From: Doris montereyensis
Lineage: Eukaryota > Mollusca > Gastropoda > Nudibranchia > Dorididae
Reading direction: 5' to 3'
DNA: 64,000 nucleotides
Assembly (NCBI GenBank): GCA_037039925.1
Contig: JAXRKP010000098.1
Coordinates: forward strand, 358,501 to 422,500
The notes under the pieces: generated by a model
What the model was told of the DNA's origin: nothing
What the model saw: the letters and a program-made list of their open reading frames with translations, nothing else
Database searches by the model: none
In this document: positions 38,360 to 64,000 of the stretch, one piece after another
Position numbering within the stretch: position 1 is the first letter of the stretch
How the letters are laid out: each line of letters starts with the position of its first letter
Translations under genes and position numbers: made by a program

Positions 38360-41300
38360 ATAATTAAATAAGGACTTCAGGCTCCACACAAAAGAGCTTC
38401 CACGATATCTGTTTCTGAAACAAGGGCAGATAATTTTATGCGCTGAACGCCCACTGAAACTTGCAAAAAACGTGTTGCAATGCATTGGGGCGAAGTCAAG
38501 CCAGCTGTTGATGCATTTTGAGGGGATAATTGATTTGATTTATCCTCGAGGTGCTTGGGCAACACATAAGGCCGACACTGGATCGCCATTGAATACAATC
38601 AGATGCCAATTTTGTCATCTGCTCCCACGTCCATCTCTGGATATTCATCTCCTTTTTAAAGCTTCTCCAGGTTTCTAGAGGGCGACCTCCCTTCCTTGTT
38701 CCCTGAGGGCTATTTTAGGGATGGCATCAGCATTCATCCTAAGGATGAGACCAGTCCACTTTCATCTTCTCTTTCTCACAATCTGGGATATTGACTCCAG
38801 TGATGTTCTTTCTCGAAGATATCGTGTTTGGCCAAAATGTTTTGAGGATCTTTCTGAGACATTTGTTTCTAAAGGTGTCGAACTTTCTGATGTGATATTT
38901 GTTGTTTTTCAAGATTCAGCACCATGGAGGACAGCTAGCTAGAATATTTGATTTATAAAATCTGAGTTTTGTTTTAATTGAGATTTTTCTTGTTCCCAAT
39001 ATTTTTCAGTGGTCCAAATACTTTTCTTGCTTGTGTTAACCTTTCTTTGATCTCAACTTAAGAATTTCCATTTTGAGTAATTTTACTTCCGAGATATGTG
39101 AAAGCTTGTATATCCTCAATGTCCTTGCTTTCAAGTTGCAGCGGTTGCTTCGATTGTTCATCCTCATCATTTTTGTTTTTCCAATATTTATGTGTAGCCC
39201 CAGTTTTTGTGCATTGTTATCAACTCGCTGTGTTTTGGATTGAATATCTGTGATGTTCTGTGACAGTGACAGTAGTACATCATCAGCAAAATCACGGTCC
39301 TCTAATATTTCAGTGAATGTCCACCTTAGTCCTGATTTCTTATTTTCAACAGATTCTTTCATAATCCAATCGATATTAAGGCAGAATAGAACATGTGAAT
39401 GTGATAGAATGCAACCGTTTCACATCTGTATTGATGTTCAGTCTGTCCACAGATTTAACTTTAGCATGGAAATCCCTGTAAAGCAGTTTGATTATGCTAA
39501 CTACCTTCGAGGGAATGCCATTTTGTTGTAGGATGTTCCATAATTCAGGTCTGTGTACACTATCAAAAGCCTCTTCAAAATCTATAAAACTTGAGTACCG
39601 GGAGCTTTCCATTCTTGGCATTGTTAAAAAATTTATCTAAGAGTAGAGTCAATATATAGTGAATATATGGTTTGGAAGAATATATGGTTTGAGTGAGCAA
39701 GAATGGCCTTTCCTAAATCCTGCTTGCTGCTTTCTTAGTTTTGGTTCAACTGTAAGGTTTATACGGTTTAGTAATATTTTGCTGGTGATAGAGAGTAGCA
39801 TGATTCCCCTCCAATTATCACATTTAGAAAGATCTCCTTGTTTGGTAGTTTGGTAGTGTGATGATGAGTCCAACACACTCCACTCACTTGGTAGTGTGAC
39901 GATGAGTCCAACACTCCACTCATTTGGTAGTGTGACGATGAGTCCAACACTCCACTCATTTGGTAGTGTGACGATGAGTACAACACTCCACTCACTTGGT
40001 AGTGTGAGACGTAGTGTGAGTCCAACAACACTCCACTCACTTGGTAGTGTGAGTCCAACACTCCACTCATTTGGTAGTGTGACGATGAGTCCAACACTCC
40101 ACTCATTTGGTAGTGTGACGATGAGTCCAACACTCCACTCATTTGGTAGTGTGACGATGAGTCCAACACTCCACTCACTTGGTAGTGTGACGATGAGTAC
40201 AACACTCCACTCATTTGGTAGTGTGACGATGAGTCCAACACTCCACTCATTTGGTAGTGTGACAATGAGTCCAACACTCCACTCACTTGGTAGTGTGTGA
40301 GTGATCGATGAGTCCAACACTCCACTCATTTGGTAGTGTGACGATGAGTCCAACACTCCACTCATTTGGTAGTGTGACGATGAGTCCAACACTCCACTCA
40401 CTTGGTAGTGTGACGATGAGTCCAACACTCCACTCATTTGGTAGTGTGACGATGAGTCCAACACTCCACTCATTTGGTAGTGTGATGATGAGTCCAACAC
40501 ACTCCACTCACTTGGTAGTGTGATGATGAGTCCAACACTCCACTCATTTGGTAGTTTGTGATGAGTCCAACACTCCACTGTTTGGTATTTGAGTCCAACA
40601 CTCCACTCATTTGGTAGTGTGATGATGAGTCCAACACTCCACTCATTTGGTAGTGTGATGATGAGTCCAACACTCCACTCATTTGGTAGTGTGATGATGA
40701 GTCCAACACTCCACTCATTTGGTAGTGTGATGATGAGTCCAACACTCCACTCATTTGGTAGTCCATGAGTCCAACACTCCACTCATTTGGTAGTGTGACG
40801 ATGAGTACAACACTCCACTCATTTGGTAGTGTGACGATGAGTCCAACACTCCACTCACTTGGTAGTGTGACGATGAGTCCAACACTCCACTCATTTGGTA
40901 GTGTGACGATGAGTACAACACTCCACTCATTTGGTAGTAGCTCTTCTTTTTCACAAATTTCTTGAAATATGCTTTGGTTATAACTTATATTTTAGGGGTC
41001 ATTTCTTTTTCACCTTAATCATTTCTGCTGTCACTGTCACCTGATCTTCACCTGCTGTTTTCCCTGATTTGAGACTATTACCTTTTTTATTTCATCTAAA
41101 GTTGGGGGTAAGCGTGTTGATGTCCAAATCATTTTCTGCAGGTTTAATGACCGCAGAGCCTTTGCGGTTCTCCGTTTAAGACACACTGAAGTACGCTTTC
41201 CATCTGTTCATTTGGTCAGCTTTGCTCGAGAGTAAATTTCCTTGTATGTCCTTTTCCCTTTGGAAAGTTCTTTAGCTGTTTGGTATAGAACTTTTTCTGC

Positions 41301-42300
41301 TCTTTCTGCTAACATGTCATAGTAAGCCTTCTTGTCCGCTTTGACTGTTTCTCCATTGTCATTCATGTCTGCAGCTAAACCTTCACGTCCCGTTTATATG
41401 TTCTCTTTGATAATCAACTTTTCCAACTTTGGCGTTTAAATCACCAAGAACAATAAGTAGATCATGTTTTGGGGTCTTTTGTGCTGTGCTGTTGTCTTTC
41501 ATAAAACTGTTCCTTCTCCTCCTCACTTTGTCTTCTTTGCGCATTTAGAATTAAACCTAGCTTTCATTAATCTTTCACCCATTCCAACAAAGTCTTTTTT
41601 TGCCGTTTTTGATAGTATCAGTATCAGGGCAACTCCCTTCATATCTTGATTGTCTTCTGAGTAGAGGATCGTATGACCAGTAGCGAGATCTCTTTTGCTA
41701 TTGTCAGTCCATCATGATTCGCATATAGACGGGATTATCTATTTTATATTTGTCAATTTCATTTGTTGTGTGCGCAAGTTTTCCTGTCAGGTAAAGTGTG
41801 CACATATTCACAATTGATTGTTTTGGATTCAGAAGGCTTGACATAGTCTGGTGGCTGGCTTCCTTTCGCCCTCACCCATCATTGGTAATGGTACAGTGTT
41901 CTGGATCGCCTAACCCTCATCCTGGAGGACCAGGATGATTTTTTTGTTGAGATTCACTCCTAGACAGGTAGCTTTCCAATCCCAAGCTCATAAGCCCTGT
42001 CTGCCCATGGTTTGAAATCAGTATTCCTTCTTCTAGACAAATTGCCTTTCCGGGTTAACGAACTCTATCCACCCAGAGAGGTTATAAAGGTGCCTTGGTT
42101 TGCCTGTTAGCCACCTCACAGGACATCTAAAGCATTTTCTAAGAGCTGAGTCTCCACTCTGTCCTCACTGGCTTACGCCAGTCCGCGACTGCTTATTTAG
42201 CATTTGCAGCTGACCTCTGTAAGTTATAAGAGACTATTACTAGTATTACCCTATCCACAACCTGGGGATGCGTCTGGTTAGAGGTGGTCGCCTCCACAGA
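38360..42300 (-). mobile_element. Minus-strand LINE with internal minisatellite
   Basis: Reading down the minus strand: a GC-richer 5' untranslated region (about 42300-41850), endonuclease pieces (GHTILYSEDNQD, GVALIL, GERLMKARFNSKCAKK, LLIVLGDLNAKVGK), then GEDQVTVTAEMIKV. Next comes the 36-bp array (39860-40950), then GDLSKCDNWRGIMLLS, EPKLRKQQAGFRKGHSC, FIDFEEAFDSVHRPELW, DRDFADDVLLSLSQN with the RT FADD box, and C-terminal remnants to about 38360. Many stops and shifts. Family: the RTE/CR1-like group often mislabelled craniofacial development protein 2-like. Confidence 0.82.
39860..40950. repeat. 36-bp minisatellite grown from LINE coding sequence
   Basis: About 30 copies of a 36-bp unit (12 codons). 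On the minus strand each unit reads LPNEWSVGLIVT, which corresponds to the LINE segment (V)P-EW--GLIV-LP that normally directly precedes KGDLS-C-NWRGI. The flanking LINE sequence resumes exactly at that motif on one side and ends just before it on the other. A few units are shortened or carry VLDSSSHYQ in the other frame. Confidence 0.9.
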
Positions 42301-42445
42301 GAGGGGTTAATTAGCATTGTAAAATTCGGTGGCAGTAAGTGGCATGCAAAAAAAATAATTTGTTCATTATGACGAATCGTGCATTTTGGCGACGTGCAGC
42401 AATTTGGCGGAGACTCCTGTTTACTGTTACTGTAGTAGTAGTAGT

Positions 42446-42520
42446 AATAGTAGACAGATAAATAGATCTATGTAGTAGACAGATAAATAGATCTATGTAG
42501 TAGACAGATAAATAGATCCA
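42446..42520. repeat. 25-bp triplicate
   Basis: Three copies of agtagacagataaatagatc plus tatgt. Confidence 0.85.
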
Positions 42521-42654
42521 TGTAGTACAATAAAAAATAATACATCGTACAAGTACAATACATACATACACTTAGATCTATTTAGAATTCTCAGATTTAT
42601 TCGTCGAGTCACAGAGAAGGCGAGGTCCGATCCGATCCTACCACTAGCTAGGCC

Positions 42655-43240
42655 TACACTACAAAACAAATCTTGGAACCCTACCACTAGCTGAGACTAC
42701 ACTACCTACAAAACAAATCTTGGAATTCCTACCACTAGCTAGGGCTACACTACAAAACAAATATTGGATTTGCTACCACTAGCTAGGCCTACACTACAAA
42801 ACAAATATTGGATTTGCTACCACTAGCTAGGCCTACACTACAAAACAAATCTTGGAATTGCTACCACTAGCTGAGACTACACTACCTACAAAACAAATCT
42901 TGGAATTCCTACCACTAGCTAGGGCTACACTACAAAACAAATATTGGATTTGCTACCACTAGCTAGGCCTACACTACAAAACAAATATTGGATTTGCTAC
43001 CACTAGCTGAGACTACACTACCTACAAAACAAATCTTGGACTACACTACCTACACTACAAACAAATATTGGATTTGCTACCACTAGCTAGGCCTACACTA
43101 CAAAACAAATATTGGATTTGCTACCACTAGCTAGGCCTACACTACAAAACAAATCTTGAAATTCCTACCACTAGCTAGGGCTACACTACCTACAAAACAA
43201 ATCTTGGAATTCCTACCACTAGCTAGGCCTCCTAGTCCTA
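42655..43240. repeat. 44-bp minisatellite
   Basis: About 13 copies of a unit containing ctaccactagctaggcctac and actacaaaacaaat(c/a)ttgg, with two main variants (tggaattcc / tggatttg). It ends at the insertion point of LINE copy 2. Confidence 0.92.
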
Positions 43241-43243
43241 GCG

Positions 43244-45835
43244 CATAAAAGGCATGAAAAGCTACTAGAAAGTTGGAAATGTATAAGCTCACGGCTATTA
43301 GAGGTAAATATTAAACGAAAAGGATGAGAAATTAAATTATTAATAGCTTATGAACCAAACGAAGACTCAACTAAAGAAGACAAAGATATCTTCGAAAACG
43401 ATTTACAAATAGCTGTAGGGAATCTTAAACCCAAACAGGAACTAATGCTTTTAGGAGATTTAAATGCTAGAGTAAGCAACAATGCAGAAACCTCAGGAGG
43501 AGTAACAGGTAACGAAGGAGAGACAACAACTTTTTCAAATGGAGAGAGACTAATACTACTAATAGATTTTTGCCTAAAAAATAACATGAAAATAACCAAC
43601 ACCTTTTTTCCTCATACAGATGTCCACAAATATACAAGAATAAATAAAGACAGGTGTGAAAAGTCAATGATTGACTACATAATAGTTAGCAGCTCCCTTT
43701 TACAGTACATTGGATGCAAGAGTAAACAGAGGAGCAGAAATATTTAGTGCTCATCACTTAGTGATTGCCAAAATGAGATTACTGACTGAAGAAAACAACC
43801 AGAAAAGGAAAGAGAAGAAAGCTACTAAACTCAAAATAGAGGAACTAAATAAACCAGTAGTAAAACAGGTATATCAATCTAGGATAAAAAGATTTATCAG
43901 TGAAAGACAGATGGATCTGAATGATAGCACAATAGAAGGAAAGTGGCAGATGTATAAAGAAACACTCCTCAGTTGTACTGAAGAGGTCTGTGGTAGGAAA
44001 CAAATTAAAGGAAATAGGAAAAGAACAGCATGATGGAATGAGAATGTCAAGACTAAGATCAAAGAAAAGAAGGATGCCTGGAAGAAATACTTGCAACAAA
44101 GAGACCAGAGGATAGGATAGATTACGTGAATAAAAGAACTATCGCCAAAGAGGAAGTTAGGAAAGCAAAACAGGAACAATGGGAAGAGTTTGGACAAAGA
44201 ATTCAAGAAAGCTATCAAGGAAATCAAAAGCTGTTCTGGGGGCAATGAAGAGTAACAAGTAATCCTGAGGAGACAGCTGAAGATGTAGATATATCAATAG
44301 AAGAAATCCAAACAGCTATAAGAAAAGTGAAATTAGGAAAAGCCTCAGGAGCAGATCAAGTTTATCCAGAAATGATTAAAAACCAAGGGAGAGAGGCAGA
44401 CAAACTACTACATGCAATATATATGCCAACAAGCATGGAAGTCCAAACAGGTGCCAGATGACTGGAAAAAGGAAACGTTAGTACCAATACATAAGAAAGG
44501 ATCAACTATGGAATGCTCAAACTATAGAGGGATATCACTACTTAGCGTTCCAGGAAAAGTATATGCCAGGATACTGGAAATGAGACTAAGGAGAAGAGTA
44601 GAGGATCAGATTGATGAACATCAGAGTGGATTTAGACCAGGAAGAAGTGTACAAGACCACATATTTACAATTAGACAAATAATAGAAAAAATTCCTTGAG
44701 AGAAACATTGACTTGCACCTATGTTTTTTTATTGACACTGTGAGGAGAGACGAACTATGGTATTCCTTAAAAAAACACAACGTAGAGCAAAATTTAATAG
44801 AAGCCATTAAAAGTTTTTACAATATATACCAACCTGTGCAGTGAGAGTAGCTGGAAACATATCTGCAGAATTTGATGTATATATAGGAGTAAGACAGGGT
44901 TGTGTCCTAAGTCCTCTTTTGTTTATCACATTTATGGATTCAGTCGTAAAGGCATCATCAAAAATGAAGAAAATGAATGTAGGTATGTGGAAGCTCAAAC
45001 CAGTAAATGTAGCAATGCTTTCCTTTGCCGATGATTTAGTTGTGTTTGGAAAATCAGAACGTGATCTTCAATCGAATATCAACATTATGAACAATGTACT
45101 AAATAAAAGAGGAATGAGAGTAAATGCAAAGAAAACCAAAACAATGCTAGTAACTAGGGAAGCTAAAACACAAAATCTTAAACTGGGCAGGAGAATTTAG
45201 AACAAGTTCAAAGCTACAATTACCTAGGAGTAATGATTAACTCAGAAGGAAAACTAAGAGAAGAAATCAGCCAGAGAATCAAAAAGGCAAGTGCAATATA
45301 TAACCATCTAGGAAAGGCATTTGTAGGTAAACAAGAATTGTCAACAAAAACCAAAATGGCAGTATACAATATAGTTAATTGTCCTACTCTCCTCTATGAC
45401 AGTGAAACCTGGACCTTAGACAGTAGAGAATACAGTAGAGTAATGTCTAATCTCTAAATATCTAAGAAGAGTAGTAGGGAAAACTAAAAGAGACAAAACC
45501 AGAAACACAACAATAAGAGATCAAACCAAAGCAGACGGCATAAAAACTAAGATAGAAACAAATCAATTGAGATGTTTTGGGCATGTAAACAGAATGAATG
45601 ACAATAGAATAGCTAAATCAGTGTAGTGTGCTAAAGCCCAAGGTAAAAGACCAAAAGGCAGACCTCAGAGAAAATGGGAAGAAGATATAAAAGAGGCATT
45701 GAAGCATAGAAATTTAACTTTTTTGGAAGGAAACAGAAAATGCTAGGACAGGGCATCCTGGAGAAATATCATCTCGGGCATCCGAACCCATTCACCGAAA
45801 GGTAGAATAGGAACTGATAAAGAAAGAAAGAAAGA
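43244..45835 (+). mobile_element. RTE-like LINE, copy 2 (5'-truncated)
   Basis: Homology to copy 1 starts abruptly at 43244 (the equivalent of 6369), so the insertion is 5'-truncated, as expected from target-primed reverse transcription. It keeps the late endonuclease (GDLNARVSNN, MIDYIIVSSS), the linker that copy 1 has lost (about 44093-44428), FRPGRSVQDH, GVRQGCVLSPL, FADDLVVFGKS, and the basic C-terminus. It lacks about 15 bases encoding the first RT aspartate motif near 44735 and has several stops. It ends in one tail unit and (GAAA)n. Confidence 0.85.
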
Positions 45836-45902
45836 GATAAAATCAGCCTTGGAGCCTGTGGCTTGTATTATTTATATATATCTTATATCATAATATGCAT
45901 AC

Positions 45903-46129
45903 CTTTTCAGGTTCACTTTCTCTTATGTTTTGTAATTCTATAAGGAATGTCTGCCATTTGCCATAGTTTGTTGATGATTTCCGATGGATGTCATTTTCTG
46001 CTTGCCCTTTTATTTGTATAGGTGTGAATGTATTCATTCAAAGCAAGTTGAGTTTGAATATTGATAGAAAGATGAGTTGATAATTTTGAAAGATTACCGT
46101 ATTCATTTGCACCATGAGCAATTGAATAG
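45903..46129 (-). CDS. Candidate exon of an unidentified gene
   Basis: Acceptor acattatttcag before 46129 and donor gaaaag|GTATGC after 45903. The minus strand codes YSIAHGANEYGNLSKLSTH, QTQLALNEYIHTYTNK, then, after removing one base of the T run at 46008-46011, GQAENDIHRK and KWQTFLIELQNIRESEPEK to the donor. The amino-acid composition looks genuinely coding and both splice sites are good, but I do not recognise the family. The next exon would lie beyond LINE copy 2. Confidence 0.45.
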
Positions 46130-46229
46130 CTGAAATAATGTCTTCATACGATGTGTTGATGATAAGTGTCAAATAAAATATGATTATAACCCCCACCCCC
46201 AACAGAATAAAGATCTGCTGCCAGGTAAT

Positions 46230-46360
46230 CAGAAACATTGGCACTGACAGGCTTGATTGACTTGTCTTTCTTCAATTTCAAAGATGGGGAATAAATGTAC
46301 TTGTATTGCCAAATGAAAATTGCAAGTAGAATCAAGATAACCAAGACTTTGGGTTTCCTG
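46230..46360 (-). CDS. Candidate exon with membrane anchor
   Basis: The minus strand encodes basic residues (RKPK), a hydrophobic helix (VLVILILLAIFIWQY) and a Lys-rich stretch (KLKKDKS), the layout of a type II membrane anchor. Upstream acceptor cattcactcag is plausible; the downstream donor is unclear. It may belong with the exon at 45903-46129. Confidence 0.27.
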
Positions 46361-46391
46361 AGTGAATGCGGATGGCGGCCGTTGTTGTAGC

Positions 46392-46458
46392 CCTCATTGA
46401 GTTAAGTGTTATGTTTGTTACATTGTCATTGAGTTGAGTGTTATGTTTGTTACATTGT
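46392..46458. repeat. 32-bp direct duplication
   Basis: cattgagtta/tgagtgttatgtttgttacattgtc is present twice back to back. Confidence 0.85.
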
Positions 46459-46954
46459 CAGGTATATGATACAATACTTCTCATTAATGCTAATAGATCA
46501 AGACTAAGGCTAGTCTTTCCAGCTTTCTTTCATTTCATCATTTAATAAATCAGGTTGGTTTCATTTCTTTGTTGAAGGCAGAATAAATAATTAAAATCGT
46601 CTTTTTTCTAAAAGTTAAAGATTTCTTTTTCGTGTATGTCTTTTATTCTATCTCTTTAAGTTTGGGTAAATGTAGTTTTGTTTTAGCACTGTCTGAGTTA
46701 GGGACATTAGCTCTAAAAAGCACAGATAGACTTTGGTAAAACCATTAAACTTTAAACAAAAAGCATCTTCCTCCCACAATGTATTCCCTCATTCTTACAC
46801 TTACATTACTTGCTTACAATACAACAAACAGACAACCTTCATAAAACTGCACTAAAAGTAACAAAATGGATGGTGCGTCTTTATTTATTTTATAATAATT
46901 AGAAGGTATAGATACAATTTACATGGAATCTAGAGTAAAAGATTTCAGTAGTCA

Positions 46955-47165
46955 CAGTCAATTATACATGTAGTCGGATCCTTTAAGATGACAAAGGACA
47001 ATTAAAAAAATTATACATGTACTAGGATCCTTTAAGATGACAAGGGACAATTCAAAAAATTATACATGTACTAGGATCCTTTAACTTTAAGATGACAAGG
47101 GACAATTAAAAAAATTATACATGTAATAGAATCCTTTAAGACGACAAGGGAAAATTTAAAAAATG
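46955..47165. repeat. 50-bp minisatellite, four copies
   Basis: Unit: ttatacatgta(c)t(a)ggatccttta then agatgacaagggacaatt and an A-rich tail. Confidence 0.88.
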
Positions 47166-47171
47166 ACTTAC

Positions 47172-47204
47172 GGTGACAGACACGCCATCAATCACAAATT
47201 TCAT
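47172..47204 (-). CDS. Candidate short coding exon
   Basis: The minus strand reads ATG then MKFVIDGVSVT directly into a perfect donor (GTCACC|GTAAGT). It could be the start exon of the unidentified gene; 11 codons are too few to identify it. Confidence 0.25.
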
Positions 47205-47349
47205 TTTCTCTTTTCCTTAAGCAAAGTTTTTGCCATGTATTATAGATAACCTTTAGAATTATCTACAATATTATCAACCAGAACTAAAATAATGTCCATG
47301 TATTTAGTTTATTTCAGCACTAACTTTACAATGTAAATGTGTTGTAATG

Positions 47350-47507
47350 TCAAGAGCAATGATAAATATCAAAGGTATCACGTTTTGTAAGGCTGCCTGC
47401 TCTTATACAGCAATTACTTCTTTTACAGAATTGTCTAGTCATACAATTAATGAACTCGCAAGCCTCGTCAAAAATTATGGGAATGGGATTTATTGATAAT
47501 TTCTTGC
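47350..47507 (-). CDS. Candidate terminal exon with clustered cysteines
   Basis: Preceded by a polypyrimidine tract and ctaatacag acceptor at 47508-47516, then codes CEFINCMTRQFCKRSNCC and, after 16 residues, a last Cys before the stop. The upstream in-frame ATG at 47565 would give a signal-peptide-like leader, but that leader is the same T-rich sequence as the splice tract, so an internal or terminal exon is as likely as a secreted peptide. Confidence 0.3.
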
Positions 47508-47565
47508 CTGTATTAGTGGAGCAAATAATGTAAAAAATAAAAAGAGTCTTCCAAAGCGTTAACAT

Positions 47566-48064
47566 TTTTTTATGACATTTATCATGCAGAATATTTGTCT
47601 ATCTTATATCTAAATACGAGAGGACATCAATTTAAATGCTAGCTTACATATCCCCCCCCCCCCCCCCGCCATAATCAGCTTTCTCCAATTGGCTATTCCA
47701 TATTTGCATTTTGTACCAGGTCCAGTTTCAATTTCTGGCAAAATAAACTACAGCATGTAAATATGTTTTGTTTGTTATAAATGTAATAAAGAAAATGTAT
47801 ACGGTTAGGCTGGCATAAACCATGTGATATCATTTTCACATTTTTCAATGTAACAAACATAATCAGATTAAAAAGATATGTTGTTAATCTGGGCCATGTT
47901 TCACTCTCCACTCTGTGGGTGTTTGTAGATCTAGTTGGTAAGATGGAAATGAAAGGAAACTTCATAAAACTAAAGACATCTTTTTTATCTTACAGTTCTG
48001 ACAAGAAATGAATAATTACAGATGATGATGAGATATTTTAAAGTGGTGGGAGACTGTTTCTTCC
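47566..48064. other. 3' flank of LRRC51
   Basis: A run of about 15 C at 47652-47667 and A+T-rich sequence that should hold the LRRC51 3' untranslated region. Nothing else is recognised. Confidence 0.4.
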
Positions 48065-61852
<13,788 letters not shown>

Positions 61853-61915
61853 GTTTGTTACTGTTGACAACACAACGCTATATTTAATTTTGTAAGCACT
61901 TCCGGCAAATGGGGG
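61853..61915 (-). promoter_or_regulatory. LRRC51: LRRC51 core promoter region
   Basis: Just upstream of the start codon the minus strand carries gccggaagtgc (about 61900-61910), a canonical ETS-type site, and gttgtcaacagtaac (61857-61871), an imperfect RFX X-box-like sequence. No TATA box is evident. Confidence 0.4.
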
Positions 61916-62164
61916 AAGTAGAAGGGGAGTAATGCTCATAATATTTATATTGGATTTCTAAGGTTGAGTAACTGAACCTGATACAATGATAAGGCAGGAT
62001 GCTGATGCTGTTGGTACAACATGCACTTCCAACACCATCATCGCCACCTACACAAAGAAGGCAGCCGAGCCCTCTAAAAACAAAAAGCAAAAACAAACAC
62101 GAAAAACACAACACCCAAAAAGCTGAACATGACAGCAACAAGAAGCAACAACAACCCCCCCCCG
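61916..62164 (+). other. Upstream flank with small open frame
   Basis: ATG at 61986 opens a 46-codon Lys-rich frame to 62126. It is too short and unlike any family I know to call a gene. Confidence 0.2.
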
Positions 62165-62700
<536 letters not shown>

Positions 62701-63018
62701 TCCTTGAGTATGCACTTTCCCAGAAGATTTCGGTGAGAGGCCCAAAGAAGTTTATGCTAGCGATCTTCACGACTTTGATCGATTGTATGTATATGTGTGT
62801 GTATGTTTGTGTGTGTGTGTGTGTGTGTATGTGTGTGTATGTGTGTTTCTTTGTCTTTGCACAAAGGGTCAGTGACTGACCAACCTGATGTGCATTGACA
62901 GCCCCACCCAAGATGTGACCTCATAAAAAAAGGTCAATCACAAAGACAGAGCAAAGCTGCATCTGTTTTTGTGTGTCAAGTTCACACCCTATGGACTAGT
63001 GGTCTATAATTTGTTTTT
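62701..63018. other. Spacer with (GT)n
   Basis: Short GT repeat at 62793-62850. Nothing else is recognised. Confidence 0.5.
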
Positions 63019-63029
63019 GTGAGAGTGGA

Positions 63030-63247
<218 letters not shown>

Positions 63248-63261
63248 GCAGAGATATTATT

Positions 63262-63740
63262 GCAGTTACAGCTATGTATAAATTGAAGACGTGATATTAC
63301 GGTACTGCAAATAAAGTTATGTATAATAAATTGAAGAGATGATCGTACTGTACTGCAGATAAAGCTATGTATAAATTGAAAACGTGATCTTACAGTACTG
63401 CAGATAAAGCTATGTATAAATTGAAAACGTGATCTTACAGTACTGCAGATAAAGCTATGTATAAATTGAAAACGTGATCTTACAGTACTGCAGATAAAGC
63501 TATGTATAAATTGAAAACGTGATCTTACAGTACTGCAGATAAAGCTATGTATAAATTGAAAACGTAATCTTACAGTACTGCAGATAAAGCTATGTATAAA
63601 TTGAAGAGGTGATCTGACTATACTGCCGATAAAACAATATATAAATTAAAGACGTGATCTTTCGATACTGCAGATAAAGCTATGTATAAATTTGAGTCCT
63701 GATCTTACTGTACTGCAGATAGAGCTATGTATAAATCGAA
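63262..63740. repeat. 45-bp minisatellite
   Basis: About ten copies of ctatgtataaattgaaaacg plus tgatcttacagtactgcagataaag; the central copies are almost identical and the edges diverged. Confidence 0.94.
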
Positions 63741-63920
63741 TATTATTTGAGGCCAATTAAATGTTTTCGGTTGATCAGAACATGTTTAAAAAATAAAATA
63801 CAGGCTGGTAATGAAACAATGCAAAAGTTAATTCCTTAAAGAGTCACCACAAAACAAAATTTTATAGTTCTAAAGGTCACACGGTACATCTATGGGCAAT
63901 TTGCAGTCTTGACACAAAAT

Positions 63921-64000
63921 GTGTGCCTGGCCGGTTTAGACTGAATAAAGACTTTGATGTGTGCCTGGCCGGTTTAGACTGAATAAAGACTTTGATGTGT
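63921..64000. repeat. 38-bp repeat cut by window edge
   Basis: Two full identical copies of gtgtgcctggccggtttaga plus ctgaataaagactttgat and the first four bases of a third. Confidence 0.9.

Noticed and set aside
39649..40782. 377-codon minus frame as a novel protein
   Set aside because: It is the LINE fragment joined to its internal 36-bp array.

Overview
Eukaryotic, intron-rich, A+T-rich nuclear DNA crowded with transposons, minisatellites and microsatellites. All three identifiable host genes are animal genes with GT-AG introns. The repeat style (TCTAGA/AGATCT clusters, RTE-like LINEs, P-like THAP elements, piggyBac, MULE-SWIM and hAT remnants) suggests a lophotrochozoan, probably a gastropod mollusc; the taxon is an inference. 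No bacterial, CRISPR or phage features are present.

Host genes. (1) RPP21 (RNase P/MRP subunit p21), minus strand, four coding exons from 23063 down to 2359, 140 codons. (2) RPS15A (small-subunit ribosomal protein), plus strand, 28601-36637: a 5'-TOP-like untranslated exon and four coding exons, 130 codons. (3) LRRC51 (leucine-rich repeat protein), minus strand, five coding exons from 61852 down to 48065, 211 codons. None of these exon sets was visible as one open frame; they were assembled from splice sites, phase and family similarity. A fourth, unidentified minus-strand gene is suggested by candidate exons between 47507 and 45903. RPP21 and RPS15A are divergent, about 5.5 kb apart.

Layout. 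1-1.5 kb: three minisatellites. 2.4-23.1 kb: RPP21, whose intron 1 (13.75 kb) holds a LINE 3' end, a THAP/P-like transposon split by a piggyBac element, a second piggyBac remnant and a MULE with FAR1-like, SWIM and PHD-like parts; intron 2 carries an RTE-like LINE and intron 3 a 31-bp array. 23.1-28.6 kb: microsatellites, scrambled Ty3/gypsy gag and RT fragments, and TCTAGA-rich spacer. 28.6-36.6 kb: RPS15A, with a hAT element bounded by an 8-bp target duplication in intron 2 and three related interspersed-repeat or hAT-like pieces in introns 3-4. 37-46 kb: a minus-strand LINE in which a 36-bp minisatellite has grown out of the LINE coding sequence, a 44-bp array, and a 5'-truncated second copy of the RTE-like LINE. 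45.9-47.5 kb: unidentified candidate exons. 48-61.9 kb: LRRC51, with two arrays of 27-bp period in intron 2. 62-64 kb: CT/GA tracts, a 45-bp array and a 38-bp array cut by the window edge.

The genes do not form a pathway: RPP21 serves tRNA/rRNA processing, RPS15A the ribosome, LRRC51 is poorly understood. A recurring signal is single-base frame breaks at short homopolymers in otherwise well-kept coding sequence, including RPS15A. This may be residual consensus error and should be settled before calling any of these genes or transposases dead.
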